A DNA stretch of 64,000 nt from JBBRSD01 sp038245725 (GTDB lineage: Bacteria; Actinomycetota; Coriobacteriia; Anaerosomatales; JAAXUF01): the NCBI GenBank assembly GCA_038245725.1, contig JBBRSD010000001.1, positions 62,001 through 126,000 of the forward strand, read 5' to 3'. Made by a program: the position numbers and the translations under genes. The notes below the pieces were generated by a model. It saw only the letters and a program-made list of their open reading frames with translations, was not told the origin of the DNA and ran no database searches. Shown one piece after another: positions 52,313 through 62,758 of this stretch. Within the stretch, counting starts at the first letter, position 1. Each line of letters opens with the position of its first letter.

Positions 52313-53878
52313 GTGAGATCCCTGAAGTACCTGTTCCCTGCCCTGCTCCTTGTATGTCTGCTGATGTTTGCAGCGACCCCCGCGATGGCCAACACGGGCT
52401 CCCGGTCGCCTGCGACCCGGCACACGACGTCGTTTGACGGCATGCGCCTCACCGCGGCGGTTCGCTCGCTTTCGACCTACCGTCTCGCCTCATTGCCGCC
52501 CGATGCCTATGAGCCGGACGACACTACGACCACCGCGCAGGTCGTTACCGACGCCGGCCTGCCCTTCTCCCAGGCGCACTCGATCGACTCGACCAACCCG
52601 GCCAGTCTGGACTACGACGTCTTCAAGATCACCGGCACCGCAGGCACGCTGTATACCTACCAGACGTCCGGTGCGGCCGACACGTGGTTCGACGTCTACG
52701 ACGCCGATACCCTCGAGCTTCTGGCCTGGTATGACGACAGCGAAGCCGGCACCGGCGCCATGGGCACGTGGCGCTGCCCGACCAACGGTAAGAGCATCTA
52801 CGTGGTCGTGTCACCGGCCAACCCCGTCACCGGCGGCGGCGACTACACGATGAGGGTCGACGGCCAGCCCAACACCGACCTTCCCGACGGATACGCCGAG
52901 CGGATGTACGGCGCCAACCGTTACGCCGCGGCGGTCGCATACGCCAAGGACATCCACACCAGCTGGAACAAGCCGCTGGGCGGCAAGGTCACAGACGTGA
53001 TCGTGGCCTCGGGCGACAGCAAGGCCCAGGTCGGCCCGATGATCTCGCAGTCCCTCGCGGGCGTTCTCGGCGCGCCGATCCTGCTCTGCTCACGGTATTC
53101 GCTGCCTGCCGAGACGAAGTCCGCCATCAGCGCGATCCGCACTCACAACGGAGGCAAGGTCAGGATCCACGTGATCGGCAATTCGGGTTGGGTGTCGTCT
53201 TCCGTCTACACCAAACTCAAGGCCCTCAAGGGGTCCTCGGGAACGATCGAGCGCATCTCCGGTGCCGATCGCTTCTACCTCGCGGCGATCATCGCCGACC
53301 GGGTCGACGCGCTGTGGATAGGCCACCGCGGGCACCATTCGCCCACGGTCATCGTTGCGAACGGCACGAACGTCAACGCCATCACCGACCTCCTGGTCGC
53401 GAGCGGCATTTCCTATAAGTGCGGGTGGCCGATCCTGCTCACGAACACTACGTCCGCTCCTGCCGCCACGACGTGGCGCACTGCGACCAGGTTCAAGGGC
53501 TCGCGCGTCCTGTTCGCGAACTGCGCGACGTACGCAAGCGCCTACGTTTACCGCAAGCTGTCCGGAGACGTGCGCACTACCGCCCACTCGGATCGCACGG
53601 CGTCAGCCCTCGACACGATGCGTTTCGGTCTCGCCCAGGGGTTGTTCTGGCCCGGCGACGTCGTGGTTATCAACCGCGTCTCCGAGGCGCTGACCGTTGG
53701 CACGGAGGCCGGCGGCTGGGGCAGCGGCATACTCATTTCGACGTCGACCGGCCCCAACGCGGTGGGGAAGAGGTATTTCCTGCACCGCCCAGGCATGGTC
53801 GTTTATGTGCTGGTCGCGGGCTCGGCGACCGGCATCACGAGCGGCGGCGTCAGCGCCTACCAGGGGCTGCTTCGCTAG
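52313..53878 (+). CDS. Secreted cell-wall-binding-repeat (CWB2-like) protein
   Basis: 521 residues from the GTG at 52313 with GAGGGGGCG upstream. A signal peptide (MRSLKYLFPALLLVCLLMFA..AMA) is followed by a beta-rich pre-peptidase-like domain with YEPDDTTTTAQVVTDAG and YDVFKITGTAGTLYTYQT (about 60-175). Then come repeats of the cell-wall-binding type: RMYGANRYAAAVAYAK, VTDVIVASGD, APILLCSRYSLP and RISGADRFYLAAIIAD. These bind secondary cell-wall polymers and fix the protein to the surface. A terminator-like hairpin follows. Confidence 0.8.
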   Translation: MRSLKYLFPALLLVCLLMFAATPAMANTGSRSPATRHTTSFDGMRLTAAVRSLSTYRLASLPPDAYEPDDTTTTAQVVTDAGLPFSQAHSIDSTNPASLDYDVFKITGTAGTLYTYQTSGAADTWFDVYDADTLELLAWYDDSEAGTGAMGTWRCPTNGKSIYVVVSPANPVTGGGDYTMRVDGQPNTDLPDGYAERMYGANRYAAAVAYAKDIHTSWNKPLGGKVTDVIVASGDSKAQVGPMISQSLAGVLGAPILLCSRYSLPAETKSAISAIRTHNGGKVRIHVIGNSGWVSSSVYTKLKALKGSSGTIERISGADRFYLAAIIADRVDALWIGHRGHHSPTVIVANGTNVNAITDLLVASGISYKCGWPILLTNTTSAPAATTWRTATRFKGSRVLFANCATYASAYVYRKLSGDVRTTAHSDRTASALDTMRFGLAQGLFWPGDVVVINRVSEALTVGTEAGGWGSGILISTSTGPNAVGKRYFLHRPGMVVYVLVAGSATGITSGGVSAYQGLLR

Positions 53879-53895
53879 CTCCAACCAACACCTGC

Positions 53896-53929
53896 CGAGA
53901 AGGGTCCGCGTCCGCGCGGGCCCTTCTCG
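53896..53929. terminator. Hairpin after the CWB2-like gene
   Basis: CGAGAAGGG (53896-53904) pairs with CCCTTCTCG (53921-53929); the inner bases can extend the stem with GC pairs. It lies 17 bases after the stop. Confidence 0.7.
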
Positions 53930-53979
53930 CGCTTCCGGGTCGCCCCGAATTGACCCGAGCCTCGCGTCGAGCGCATACT

Positions 53980-53998
53980 GACTGACGGTCGGTCAGTC
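53980..53998. promoter_or_regulatory. TetR operator
   Basis: GACTGAC-GGTCG-GTCAGTC, a perfect 7+5+7 dyad just upstream of the TetR gene. Consistent with autoregulation of the tetR-ABC operon. Confidence 0.7.
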
Positions 53999-54013
53999 GC
54001 GTGCGGAGGCGCC

Positions 54014-54718
54014 ATGGCGCGGGTCGTCAAAGAAGCAGGGGTCCGCCGAGAAGAGCTCCTCGAGCTCGCGCTCGAGCTCTTCATGACATCTGGTTACGAG
54101 CGCACGTCGGTCGAGCAGATCACGCGCAAGGCCGACGTGGCGAAGGGCACGTTCTACCACTACTTCGAGTCGAAGCAGGAACTGCTTCACCAGCTCGCCA
54201 GAGGCTACGCCGACGCGCTGTTCGCGCACCTCGAAACAGAACTCGCCGCGTTTGAAGGCGATGCCATCGCGCGTCTTCGCGCGCTTTCCCGGCTCGCCTC
54301 CGCCTGGAAGCTCGAGCGCAGGGACGAGTCGGTCGCCTTCGGTCGCATGCTCTACGCCGATGAGAACCTCGCGTTGCGCCACGAGCTCTTCTCGGCATGG
54401 TTCGAACGCACGTTGCCGCTCGTCGAAGCGATCCTCGTGCGGGGCTCGGGCGAGGGCACGTTCGTCGTCGACGACCCAATGGCGACGGCGGGAGTCATCA
54501 TCTCGCTGTGGTACGACTGGGGCGACCGGGTCGCTCGCAGGCTCTACCGCGCCGGTGCCGATCGAACCACGATCGCCCTGGTCGCGCGCGAACTTCAGGC
54601 GAGTTACCGCGCGCAGGAGCGCGTTCTCGGCGTGTCGCGAGGCGCGCTCGATCCAGGCATCGATATCGAAGGGCTGTTGCAAGAACTCATCGGCTCCGAA
54701 CCGTCCGGAAGGAAGTAA
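54014..54718 (+). CDS. TetR-family regulator
   Basis: 234 residues, GGAGG before the ATG. The DNA-binding head reads RREELLELALELFMTSGYERTSVEQITRKADVAKGTFYHYFESKQELLHQL, the classic TetR helix-turn-helix with GTFYHYF. The C-terminal two-thirds is the ligand-binding helical domain. It is 2 bases from the ABC ATPase gene, so it controls its own efflux operon through the dyad upstream. Confidence 0.92.
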   Translation: MARVVKEAGVRREELLELALELFMTSGYERTSVEQITRKADVAKGTFYHYFESKQELLHQLARGYADALFAHLETELAAFEGDAIARLRALSRLASAWKLERRDESVAFGRMLYADENLALRHELFSAWFERTLPLVEAILVRGSGEGTFVVDDPMATAGVIISLWYDWGDRVARRLYRAGADRTTIALVARELQASYRAQERVLGVSRGALDPGIDIEGLLQELIGSEPSGRK

Positions 54719-54720
54719 GC

Positions 54721-55461
54721 ATGTCGATCGTCGAAGTCAGCGGGCTCACGAAGATCTACGGTTCCGGTGACACCAAGGTGACCGCGCTGGACCACGTCGA
54801 CCTGTGCGTCGACCAAGGAGAGTTCGTGGCCGTCATGGGCCCAAGCGGTTGCGGGAAGTCGACGCTGCTCAACCTGGTAGGTGGCCTCGACAAGCCCACG
54901 AGCGGCATCGTGCGCATCGGGGGAAACGACATCGCCGAGATGGATGACGCGACCGTCACGAAGCTTCGGCGCCGTCGCCTCGGCTTCGTCTTCCAGTTCT
55001 TCAACCTCATCCCGGTGCTCGATGCCGCGGAGAACGCCGCCCTTCCGCTCACGCTCGATGGCGTCGCACCTGCCGAGGCCAGACGCCGCGCGCAGGAGTG
55101 GCTCGTGAAGGTGGGCCTCGACAAGCGCCTCCACAACCTGCCCGACCAGCTCTCCGGTGGTCAGCAGCAGCGGGTGGCCGTCGCGCGAGCGCTCGTCACC
55201 GACCCCGACCTCATACTCGCCGATGAGCCCACCGGCAACCTCGACTCGAAGTCGGGCGATGAGATCGCAGACCTGCTCAAAGTCGCCTCGACCGAGTGGA
55301 ACCGCGGCATCATCATGGTCACACACGACGTCCGTATCGCCTCGCATGCCCAACGCATCGTGTTCATGCGCGACGGCAAGATCGTCGACGACGTGAAGAT
55401 GCCGTCGGGAGACGGTGCCGAGGCGGCCCGCGCGGCGATGGAGAAGGCCGGCCTGCTGTGA
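54721..55461 (+). CDS. ABC ATPase, MacB/LolD type
   Basis: 246 residues. Walker A GPSGCGKST, FVFQFFNLIPVLDAAENAALPLTL (the MacB/LolD Q-loop signature), LSGGQQQRVAVARAL and Walker B LILADEPTGNLD, then MVTHD. The family drives mechanotransmission-type permeases with one large periplasmic domain. Pairs with the FtsX-like permease that overlaps its stop. Confidence 0.95.
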   Translation: MSIVEVSGLTKIYGSGDTKVTALDHVDLCVDQGEFVAVMGPSGCGKSTLLNLVGGLDKPTSGIVRIGGNDIAEMDDATVTKLRRRRLGFVFQFFNLIPVLDAAENAALPLTLDGVAPAEARRRAQEWLVKVGLDKRLHNLPDQLSGGQQQRVAVARALVTDPDLILADEPTGNLDSKSGDEIADLLKVASTEWNRGIIMVTHDVRIASHAQRIVFMRDGKIVDDVKMPSGDGAEAARAAMEKAGLL

Positions 55462-57974
55462 GCACCTCGGCGACACTCGCTTGGCGCTACATGCGTGGCC
55501 GTCCCGGACGCACGGTGCTCACCACCGTCGCGATAACGTTGGGCGTAGCGCTCATCTTCGGCTTGAACGGCATGCTGCCCGGCCTGACCGATCTCTTCAC
55601 GAAGACGCTGTTCGCCGCGGCAGGGCAGGTCGATCTCTCCGTGTCGAGCCAAAGTGGGGGCACCTTCGATCCGGGCATCGCCAGTAAGGTCTCAGCCGTG
55701 CCCGGCGTTGCCGTGGCCACGCCGTCCGTACGCAGGTCGGTCGGGATGCCGAATGGTACCCCGGTCAACATCATCACCCTCGCCGGCATCGACCCTCGAA
55801 CCGCGCCGCGAGTGCACTCGTTTAACGTCGCTTCCGGCCGGCTGCTCAACGATGGCGACGCGGGATCGGTCGTCATCGGCTCGGACACCGCGGGGAAGCT
55901 TGGACTGCACGTGGGGTCGAGCTGGCGGATACCGACGGTCGCGGGCACCGAGTCGTTCAACGTTGTTGGGCTGCTCGCGAACGGCTCCTCGCCTTCGGCA
56001 CCCGAGGTGTACGTCACTGTCGGCGACGCCCAACGGATGACGGGAGCCGGCAACACGATCAACACCGTCGAAGCGCGCTTCGTGCCGGGGGCCGATCGCA
56101 CCACGGTCGAGGCCGCCGTGCGGCGTAAGCTCGGGTCGGACTACATCGTTGGCGGCCTGTCGAATGAGAGCACGCTGCTTGCGTCGGTGAAGACAGCGAA
56201 CTACATGTTCACGTTCTTCGGCCTCTTCGCGCTCATCATGGGCGGCTTCATCATCCTCAACACGTTCCGCACGCTCGTTTCCGAGCGCCGACACGACATC
56301 GGCATGCTGCGCGCGATCGGGGCCGACCGGCGCACCATTCTCAACATCTTCCTCATCCAGAGTGTGTTCCAAGGGGTGCTCGGCACGGCGATCGGCATCA
56401 CCGCAGGCTACCTGCTCACGCTCGTCGCGCTTGGGTTCTACAACCCGTTCATGCGCTCCATCCTTCATATCAACGCGACGGTGAGTCCGAGCTACACGCT
56501 CGGCACGTGGGTCGCGGCGATCGCGCTCGGCATCGGGGTCACAGTGGCAAGCGCCGTCATCCCCGCTCGGCAGGCCGCACGCATCACGCCGCTCGAGGCG
56601 ATGCGTCCTCAGATCGCCGAGGTGGCAGAGCGCCAGCGCAGCGCGTGGGTCCTGCTGGGCTGGGCGATGCTGGTCGGATGCGTTCCGATGCTGTTCTCGG
56701 CGCAGGTGTCGCTCGTCGGGCTTGGCGCGTTCGCCGCGCTCGCGGGGCTCGTCCTCGTGGCGCCCGCGCTCATCCGACCGCTCGCGTTCGCGCTCGTGTG
56801 GCTCGTGCGCCCGTTTTCGCCCGCGACCGCGGACCTCTCGAGCTCGAACGTGACGCGGCAACCGGGGCGCGCCGCAGCTACCGCGTCAGCGATCCTAGTC
56901 TCGCTGGCGCTCGTGGTCGCCATTCTCGGCGTGGTCACGTCGCTCTACGCGGGGTTCTTCGACTACATCAACAAGTCGCTTGGCTCCGATTTCGTCTTCA
57001 TCCCCAACGGGCTGATCCTCGGAGGATCGCATGTGGGGGCCGATCAGAGCTTCGTCCAGCGAATCGCCGACACCCCTGGGGTCGGGACGGTCGCCACCAT
57101 GCGGCTCGGGCAGGCGCAGCTCGGCGCGGGCCAGGTGCAGGTCGTAGGGATCGATCCGGTGGCATACCCGAAGGTCGCGTCGTTCACGTTCTCGCAGGGC
57201 TCGGGTACCGCCGATATCGCGAAGCTTGGGACCGGGCGCACGATGCTCGTCAACGGCATCACCGCAGGTCAGCAGGGTCTGGCTGTGGGGAAGACGGTGC
57301 GGCTACAGACCGCGAACGGTCTCGAGAGCTACACGGTCGTGGGGGTTGCGACCGATTACCTCAACGCGAAGCTCTCGACCGTCTACATCTCGCAGAAGAA
57401 CCTCGAGAACGACTTCAACGTGACGAGCAACGTGCTCGTCCTTGCCAACGCGAGGCCCGGTGCCGCCAAGCCAGCGGTCAAGGCCGCGCTCGGGAGGCTC
57501 GTGGCCAACTACCCGCAGTTCGTGCTGTACGACTCGGCGACCTTTAAGGCAACGCAGTCGCAGATCTTCGCGCAATCGTTCGTTGTGTTCGACGTGTTGA
57601 TCGCGTTCTTCGCGCTACCGACCCTGCTCGCGCTGCTCAACACGCTCGCGATCAGCGTGCTCGCCCGCACCCGAGAGATCGGCATGCTGCGCGCAGTCGG
57701 GACCACGCGCGGGCAAGTGCGCGGGATGGTCGTCGCCGAGGCGATGCTGCTGGGGGCCGTTGGTGTGACGCTGGGCGTGGCGGGGGGTATCGCGCTGGGG
57801 TACGCGCTCGTCTACGCCCTGAACGCGACGATGTATGTGATGCCGTACTACTTCCCGTGGGGCGGCATCGTGACCGCGGTGATCGCCGGCTTCAGCTTTG
57901 CGCTGCTCGCGTCGATTATCCCGGCGCGAACTGCCGCGAAGCTCGACATCGTGACTGCGCTTCACTACGAGTGA
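55458..57974 (+). CDS. FtsX/MacB-type ABC permease with two repeats
   Basis: 838 residues from the GTG that overlaps the ATPase stop. Two copies of a MacB core domain plus FtsX membrane bundle: the first has helix 1 at about 20-42, an extracytoplasmic domain to about 240 and helices near 245-385. The second repeats the pattern to the end (LARTREIGMLRAVGTTRGQVRGM). It would form an exporter or extract a lipid, peptide or lipoprotein. Gram-positive versions often serve in antimicrobial peptide resistance. Confidence 0.92.
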   Translation: MSTSATLAWRYMRGRPGRTVLTTVAITLGVALIFGLNGMLPGLTDLFTKTLFAAAGQVDLSVSSQSGGTFDPGIASKVSAVPGVAVATPSVRRSVGMPNGTPVNIITLAGIDPRTAPRVHSFNVASGRLLNDGDAGSVVIGSDTAGKLGLHVGSSWRIPTVAGTESFNVVGLLANGSSPSAPEVYVTVGDAQRMTGAGNTINTVEARFVPGADRTTVEAAVRRKLGSDYIVGGLSNESTLLASVKTANYMFTFFGLFALIMGGFIILNTFRTLVSERRHDIGMLRAIGADRRTILNIFLIQSVFQGVLGTAIGITAGYLLTLVALGFYNPFMRSILHINATVSPSYTLGTWVAAIALGIGVTVASAVIPARQAARITPLEAMRPQIAEVAERQRSAWVLLGWAMLVGCVPMLFSAQVSLVGLGAFAALAGLVLVAPALIRPLAFALVWLVRPFSPATADLSSSNVTRQPGRAAATASAILVSLALVVAILGVVTSLYAGFFDYINKSLGSDFVFIPNGLILGGSHVGADQSFVQRIADTPGVGTVATMRLGQAQLGAGQVQVVGIDPVAYPKVASFTFSQGSGTADIAKLGTGRTMLVNGITAGQQGLAVGKTVRLQTANGLESYTVVGVATDYLNAKLSTVYISQKNLENDFNVTSNVLVLANARPGAAKPAVKAALGRLVANYPQFVLYDSATFKATQSQIFAQSFVVFDVLIAFFALPTLLALLNTLAISVLARTREIGMLRAVGTTRGQVRGMVVAEAMLLGAVGVTLGVAGGIALGYALVYALNATMYVMPYYFPWGGIVTAVIAGFSFALLASIIPARTAAKLDIVTALHYE

Positions 57975-57983
57975 GGGCGCTTA

Positions 57984-58096
57984 TGCGCACAGCGGCCGGG
58001 CGCACACCGCGGACTGTCCTCGCCGGGGGCCCTGGCGCCTTTGGCGCCTTGCCCCGGCTGCGGAGGCCCGCTTAGTGCGCCCAGCCGCTGTGCGCA
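57984..58096. repeat. Long nested inverted repeat between convergent genes
   Basis: Outer arms 57984-58005 and 58075-58096 are complementary over 22 bases with one mismatch. Inside are CCGGGG (58023-58028) and CCCCGG (58052-58057), and a GGCGCC-TTT-GGCGCC hairpin (58034-58048). The whole would fold into a 113-base cruciform or RNA stem. It lies in the 192-base gap between the ABC permease and the AlkD-like gene and could act as a bidirectional terminator or a REP-like repeat unit. The rest of this gap shows no gene. Confidence 0.75.
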
Positions 58097-58166
58097 CTGG
58101 ACCCGGAAGGTCAAGACACAGGGAGAACGTGGAACAAGGGCGAAGGCCTCGTGATGTTCGACTCGG

Positions 58167-58916
58167 CTAGCTGATCCCTAGTCTTGCTCGCACGGCTTTG
58201 CTTTCTAGTTCGCGCAGGGCGGCTTTGGCGGTCCAGCGCGCAGCTTTCGACTTCGGGTTCTCGGCGAAAATGCGGCAGCAGGTGGTTATCGCGGCTACGT
58301 TGAGGGCGGGGGAGCGTTTGCCGATCTGGCGGATCTGCCAGTTGACCGCCTTCTTCACGAAGTTGCGCTCGTCGCGCGCCTCGCGCAATGCGAGCGCGAG
58401 CAGCGGCAGGAAGTGCCGGTCGTCTGCGGCCTTGTCGTGCACAGCGAGCGAGGCGCCGAGTACGAATCCGGCCCGCTTCACGAACTCCTCAGTGCGGCCG
58501 GTCCACTCGGCGGCTTTGCGCCACGCGAACGACGACTCGGCGAGCAGGTTGTTGACGAGCTGGTCGCACGTGTCCCAGCTGTCGAGGTCGGCCACCCAGC
58601 TCTCGGCTTGCGCCTCGTCGACGAGCGCTGGCACGTCGATGAACGTCGCCATGATGCGCGTCTCGTGGATGTCGCTCTCCCACAGCAGCGCCGCGAGTTC
58701 GTGCCACGCCGGTTTGTCTCGGCCGAGGGCTTTGCGCGCGTCTTTCGCCATCGCGCGCATCACTGGCACCGAGACGCCGAGGGCGTTGCAGGCGGTGATG
58801 CCGAAGCGCGCCATGCCGGCGACGTTGTCGGCGTTGGCCTGCGCGTGCAGCTCGGCCACGATCTGCTCGGCGAGCAGGGCGGGGGTTGGTGCGACGGTTG
58901 GCTGCGGCGCGGGCAT
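58167..58916 (-). CDS. AlkD-like DNA alkylation repair protein
   Basis: 249 residues from the ATG at 58916 with GAAGGAG; an upstream in-frame start would overlap the transferase gene. HEAT-repeat protein of the AlkC/AlkD family: FGITACNALGVSVPVMRAMAKD, HELAALLWESDIHETRIMATF, WVADLDSWDTCDQLVNNLL and FVKKAVNWQIRQIGKRS are typical. AlkD removes bulky or positively charged alkyl bases without flipping them. It follows the transferase gene by 10 bases. Confidence 0.88.
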   Translation of the reverse strand: MPAPQPTVAPTPALLAEQIVAELHAQANADNVAGMARFGITACNALGVSVPVMRAMAKDARKALGRDKPAWHELAALLWESDIHETRIMATFIDVPALVDEAQAESWVADLDSWDTCDQLVNNLLAESSFAWRKAAEWTGRTEEFVKRAGFVLGASLAVHDKAADDRHFLPLLALALREARDERNFVKKAVNWQIRQIGKRSPALNVAAITTCCRIFAENPKSKAARWTAKAALRELESKAVRARLGIS

Positions 58917-58926
58917 GGCGGCTCCT

Positions 58927-60318
58927 TCAGTGACGGCTGGGGGGTGCGATGCGGTTTCGCCAGCGGGCAATACTCTGCGCGTCGACGCCGAGCCGGTAGG
59001 CGGCAATCGCGGTCGCGTCGACGGCGGTGGGGAAGAGCAGGCCGTGCTCCTCCCACGCGCGGGCCGACGTGATTGCCCGCTCGGGAAGCGTGACGAAGGT
59101 CCCGAACCGGCCGAGCCTGCGCGAGAACTCCAGGTCCTCCATCACTGGCAAGTCGGGGAATCCGCCCAGCTCGGCGAAGGTATCGCGCGTAAGGAAGAGC
59201 GCCTGGTCGCCGTAGGCGGGTCCGCCCAGGCGGTGTCTGGCGCGCCCAACCGCCGAGATGAGCGCGGCGTGGCGGGCTTCGGCGCCGACCGAGAACGAGA
59301 ACGCGCCGGCGACGACCTCCGGGCGCGCGAGCGCCGCGGTTGCGAGCGCGCACGCGCGATCGGGCAGCAGCGTGTCCGCGTGCAGGAACAGCAGCACCTC
59401 GCCGGTCGCCTGCGCGGCGCCGGCGTTCATCTGGCGCGCCCGGCCGCCGGCGCTTGCGAGCACGCGCGCCCCTGCGCAGGCCGCGACTTCGCGGGTCGCA
59501 TCGCGCGAGCCACCGTCGACGACCAGCACCTCGGCGGCGCCCGCGGCCCGCGCACTCGCGACGGCGGCACCCACGAGCCGCTCGTCATCGAGCGCGGGGA
59601 TCACGACCGACACGCCGGCGTCCACCCCCACGGCCCCGCGGTCGAGTGCGACCCACGCGTCGGCGAGGTCGTCTGGCCGGTCGACGTCGGACAGCTCCTC
59701 GAGGAGCGCGCAGCTCAGGCCCGCACCATCGGCGAGCTGCTGCGTTCGCGCGAGCACGGTGCCGGTGCCCCACTCGACTCCTGAGAAGAGTACCGACTGC
59801 GAGCGCTCGGCTGACTCGCGGCGAAGCGCGATCAGGTAGTAGCCGCCATCGGCCGCCGGCCCCAGCACGACGTCGGCGCTCGCGAGCGCCTCCAGCGCGC
59901 GGCGCAGGTGAGCGGCGGTCAGTCGCGGGCAGTCGCTGCCCATCACGACGACGCGCTCGGCGCCTCGGCGAAACGCCTCCGCGAAGGCGAGTTCGATGCG
60001 GCGACCGAGGTCGCCTTCTCCCTGTTGGCGGTAGGCGATGTCACGCACTCCGAGCCAGGCGCGAGCGGCTCGCGGGGAAGCGGCGTCGGTGCGAAGCTCG
60101 ACGCGCGCTTCGCCAGCCGATGCGAGAGCGCGGGCACTGCGCACCGCTTGGCACACGAGACGCTCATGGCATGCGAGCGTCTCGTCTTCGGACAGCGCCG
60201 GCGCGAGGCGGGTCTTCACCTCACCGCGGCGGGGATAGCGAGCGAGGATGCAGACGTGATTGGCTCGGCGGGTCAGCACCGCGGGGCCGCGATCGGGTTG
60301 CTTGCTCGTGTTGCTCAT
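58927..60318 (-). CDS. Fusion of two rSAM/selenodomain-associated transferases (TIGR04282 + TIGR04283)
   Basis: 463 residues. The N-terminal half (about 20-225) is a DUF2064/CofC-like nucleotidyl-type fold: ILARYPRRGEVKTRLAPALSEDE, VVVMGSDCPRLTAAHL and VVLGPAADGGYYLIAL. The second half (about 235-445) is a GT2-type glycosyltransferase: VSVVIPALDDERLVGAAVASARAAG, VDGGSRDATREVA, FLHADTLLPDRA and the late AYGDQALFLTRDTFAELGGFPDLPVMEDLEFSRRL. These are usually separate neighbours, in some genomes linked to arsenosugar synthesis. Activity here is inference. Confidence 0.85.
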   Translation of the reverse strand: MSNTSKQPDRGPAVLTRRANHVCILARYPRRGEVKTRLAPALSEDETLACHERLVCQAVRSARALASAGEARVELRTDAASPRAARAWLGVRDIAYRQQGEGDLGRRIELAFAEAFRRGAERVVVMGSDCPRLTAAHLRRALEALASADVVLGPAADGGYYLIALRRESAERSQSVLFSGVEWGTGTVLARTQQLADGAGLSCALLEELSDVDRPDDLADAWVALDRGAVGVDAGVSVVIPALDDERLVGAAVASARAAGAAEVLVVDGGSRDATREVAACAGARVLASAGGRARQMNAGAAQATGEVLLFLHADTLLPDRACALATAALARPEVVAGAFSFSVGAEARHAALISAVGRARHRLGGPAYGDQALFLTRDTFAELGGFPDLPVMEDLEFSRRLGRFGTFVTLPERAITSARAWEEHGLLFPTAVDATAIAAYRLGVDAQSIARWRNRIAPPSRH

Positions 60319-60414
60319 GCGTTCAGTCTACCGTGGATGCGCGGCGCGCAGCGCCCTCGCGGCTACGGTCGTGTGCGATACTCTTGCGTCGACACCGCTG
60401 GAAGGGAACCGGAC

Positions 60415-60891
60415 ATGCGCCATCGACTCGCCGTCGTGCTTCTTGCCGCCTCGGCGGCGCTCGTGCTCGTCGCGTGCACGTCGAAGCCTGCTGCCAGCCT
60501 AGCACCCGTGAGCAACCCGACGGCTGTGTCCGCGCCCGTCTCGGCGATGTCGATAGACCAGAAGCGTTCGCTCATCGCGACGAACTTCCAGATCGAGGTG
60601 CCGGTCCCCATGGGTACGGTCGTGCGTGGCGAGTCACAAGGCGACGCTGCATGGGATTACGAGCTCATCGTGGCGGCACCGCCGGCGACTGTCGCGCAGT
60701 GGTACAGGACCGCGTTCGCAGGTGCCGAGTGGAAGCTCGACAGACAGACCGGTTCCGGGCAGGGGGCTACGATCCTGACGCTCACGAAGAACGCGGCGCA
60801 GACCCGAGTGACGATCACGCCAGAAGGAGTCGGCCGCTCTCGCGCACAGGCGGTCATCGGCATCGGGACGCCGGTGCTTCAGACCCAGTAG
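60415..60891 (+). CDS. Small lipoprotein, 158 aa
   Basis: From the ATG at 60415 with GAAGGGAA upstream. A lipobox, ALVLVAC near residue 20, ends the signal. The mature part has FQIEVPVPMGTVVRGESQGDAAWDYELIVAAPPATVAQWYRTAFAGAEWKLDRQ, a beta-alpha pattern like the DUF4245/small ligand-binding lipoproteins of Gram-positive bacteria. Function unknown. Convergent with the helicase gene. Confidence 0.7.
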   Translation: MRHRLAVVLLAASAALVLVACTSKPAASLAPVSNPTAVSAPVSAMSIDQKRSLIATNFQIEVPVPMGTVVRGESQGDAAWDYELIVAAPPATVAQWYRTAFAGAEWKLDRQTGSGQGATILTLTKNAAQTRVTITPEGVGRSRAQAVIGIGTPVLQTQ

Positions 60892-60910
60892 CGCGTCCGC
60901 GCAGAACCCG

Positions 60911-62134
<1,224 letters not shown>

Positions 62135-62236
62135 GGCCCCAGTATGCGCGAGGAGCGCGCTTGGCGCTAATCGCGGCGAGACAGGCCTGCCGAGACCCGG
62201 GCTCGATCGCTTCTGTTCGGCGTCGAGATCAGCGGT

Positions 62237-62758
62237 TCATCCGTCGCCGAGCAGCTTCCTCGCATCGTTCAGCGACAGATACAAAGGGACGGGTCGCGGT
62301 CGGACCGCCGATCCGCCCGCGAGTGCTTCCATCCGCTCGAAGCCCAGCTGTTCGTAGTACGCGACCGCGTGGGGCAAAGCGTCGACTACGACACCGACGC
62401 AGCCAACCTTCTCGCGCATTGCCCAGGCGACCCGAAGCGTGAAAGCGACAAGCCCGTTGCCGATGCCTTCGCCCTGTGCACGCGAGTCGACTGCGAGCCG
62501 GGCGAGCCGCAGTACGGGAAGCGGATAGCGCGGGAGAGTCGCGCCGACGGACTCCGGCACGTTGTCGCGCGGGAGCGAACCGGCCGCGAGCGTCACGAAT
62601 CCGGCGACGAGATCGCCGGCCGGCACAACGTACGTCACGCCGATGCCCAGTGCGTCTTGATTGCGCCAGGCGTGCGTGCCCAGGAACCGGTCGATGCCCA
62701 TGTCACCCGAGGTGAACGCCTCGGTGCTGTCAGAAGCCCTCAGGCGCCTGATCTGCAC
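62237..62758 (-). CDS. GNAT toxin of a type II toxin-antitoxin pair
   Basis: 173 residues from a GTG with GAGGTGA upstream. Layout of the TacT/AtaT-like acetyltransferase toxins: VQIRRLRASDSTEAFTSGDMGIDRFL at the start, RLAVDSRAQGEGIGNGLVAFTLRVA (acetyl-CoA loop, QGxGxG) and AYYEQLGFERM near the end. Such toxins acetylate the amino acid of charged tRNA and block translation. The gene overlaps the ribbon-helix-helix gene by about 29 bases, the usual antitoxin-toxin order. Confidence 0.85.
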   Translation of the reverse strand: MQIRRLRASDSTEAFTSGDMGIDRFLGTHAWRNQDALGIGVTYVVPAGDLVAGFVTLAAGSLPRDNVPESVGATLPRYPLPVLRLARLAVDSRAQGEGIGNGLVAFTLRVAWAMREKVGCVGVVVDALPHAVAYYEQLGFERMEALAGGSAVRPRPVPLYLSLNDARKLLGDG

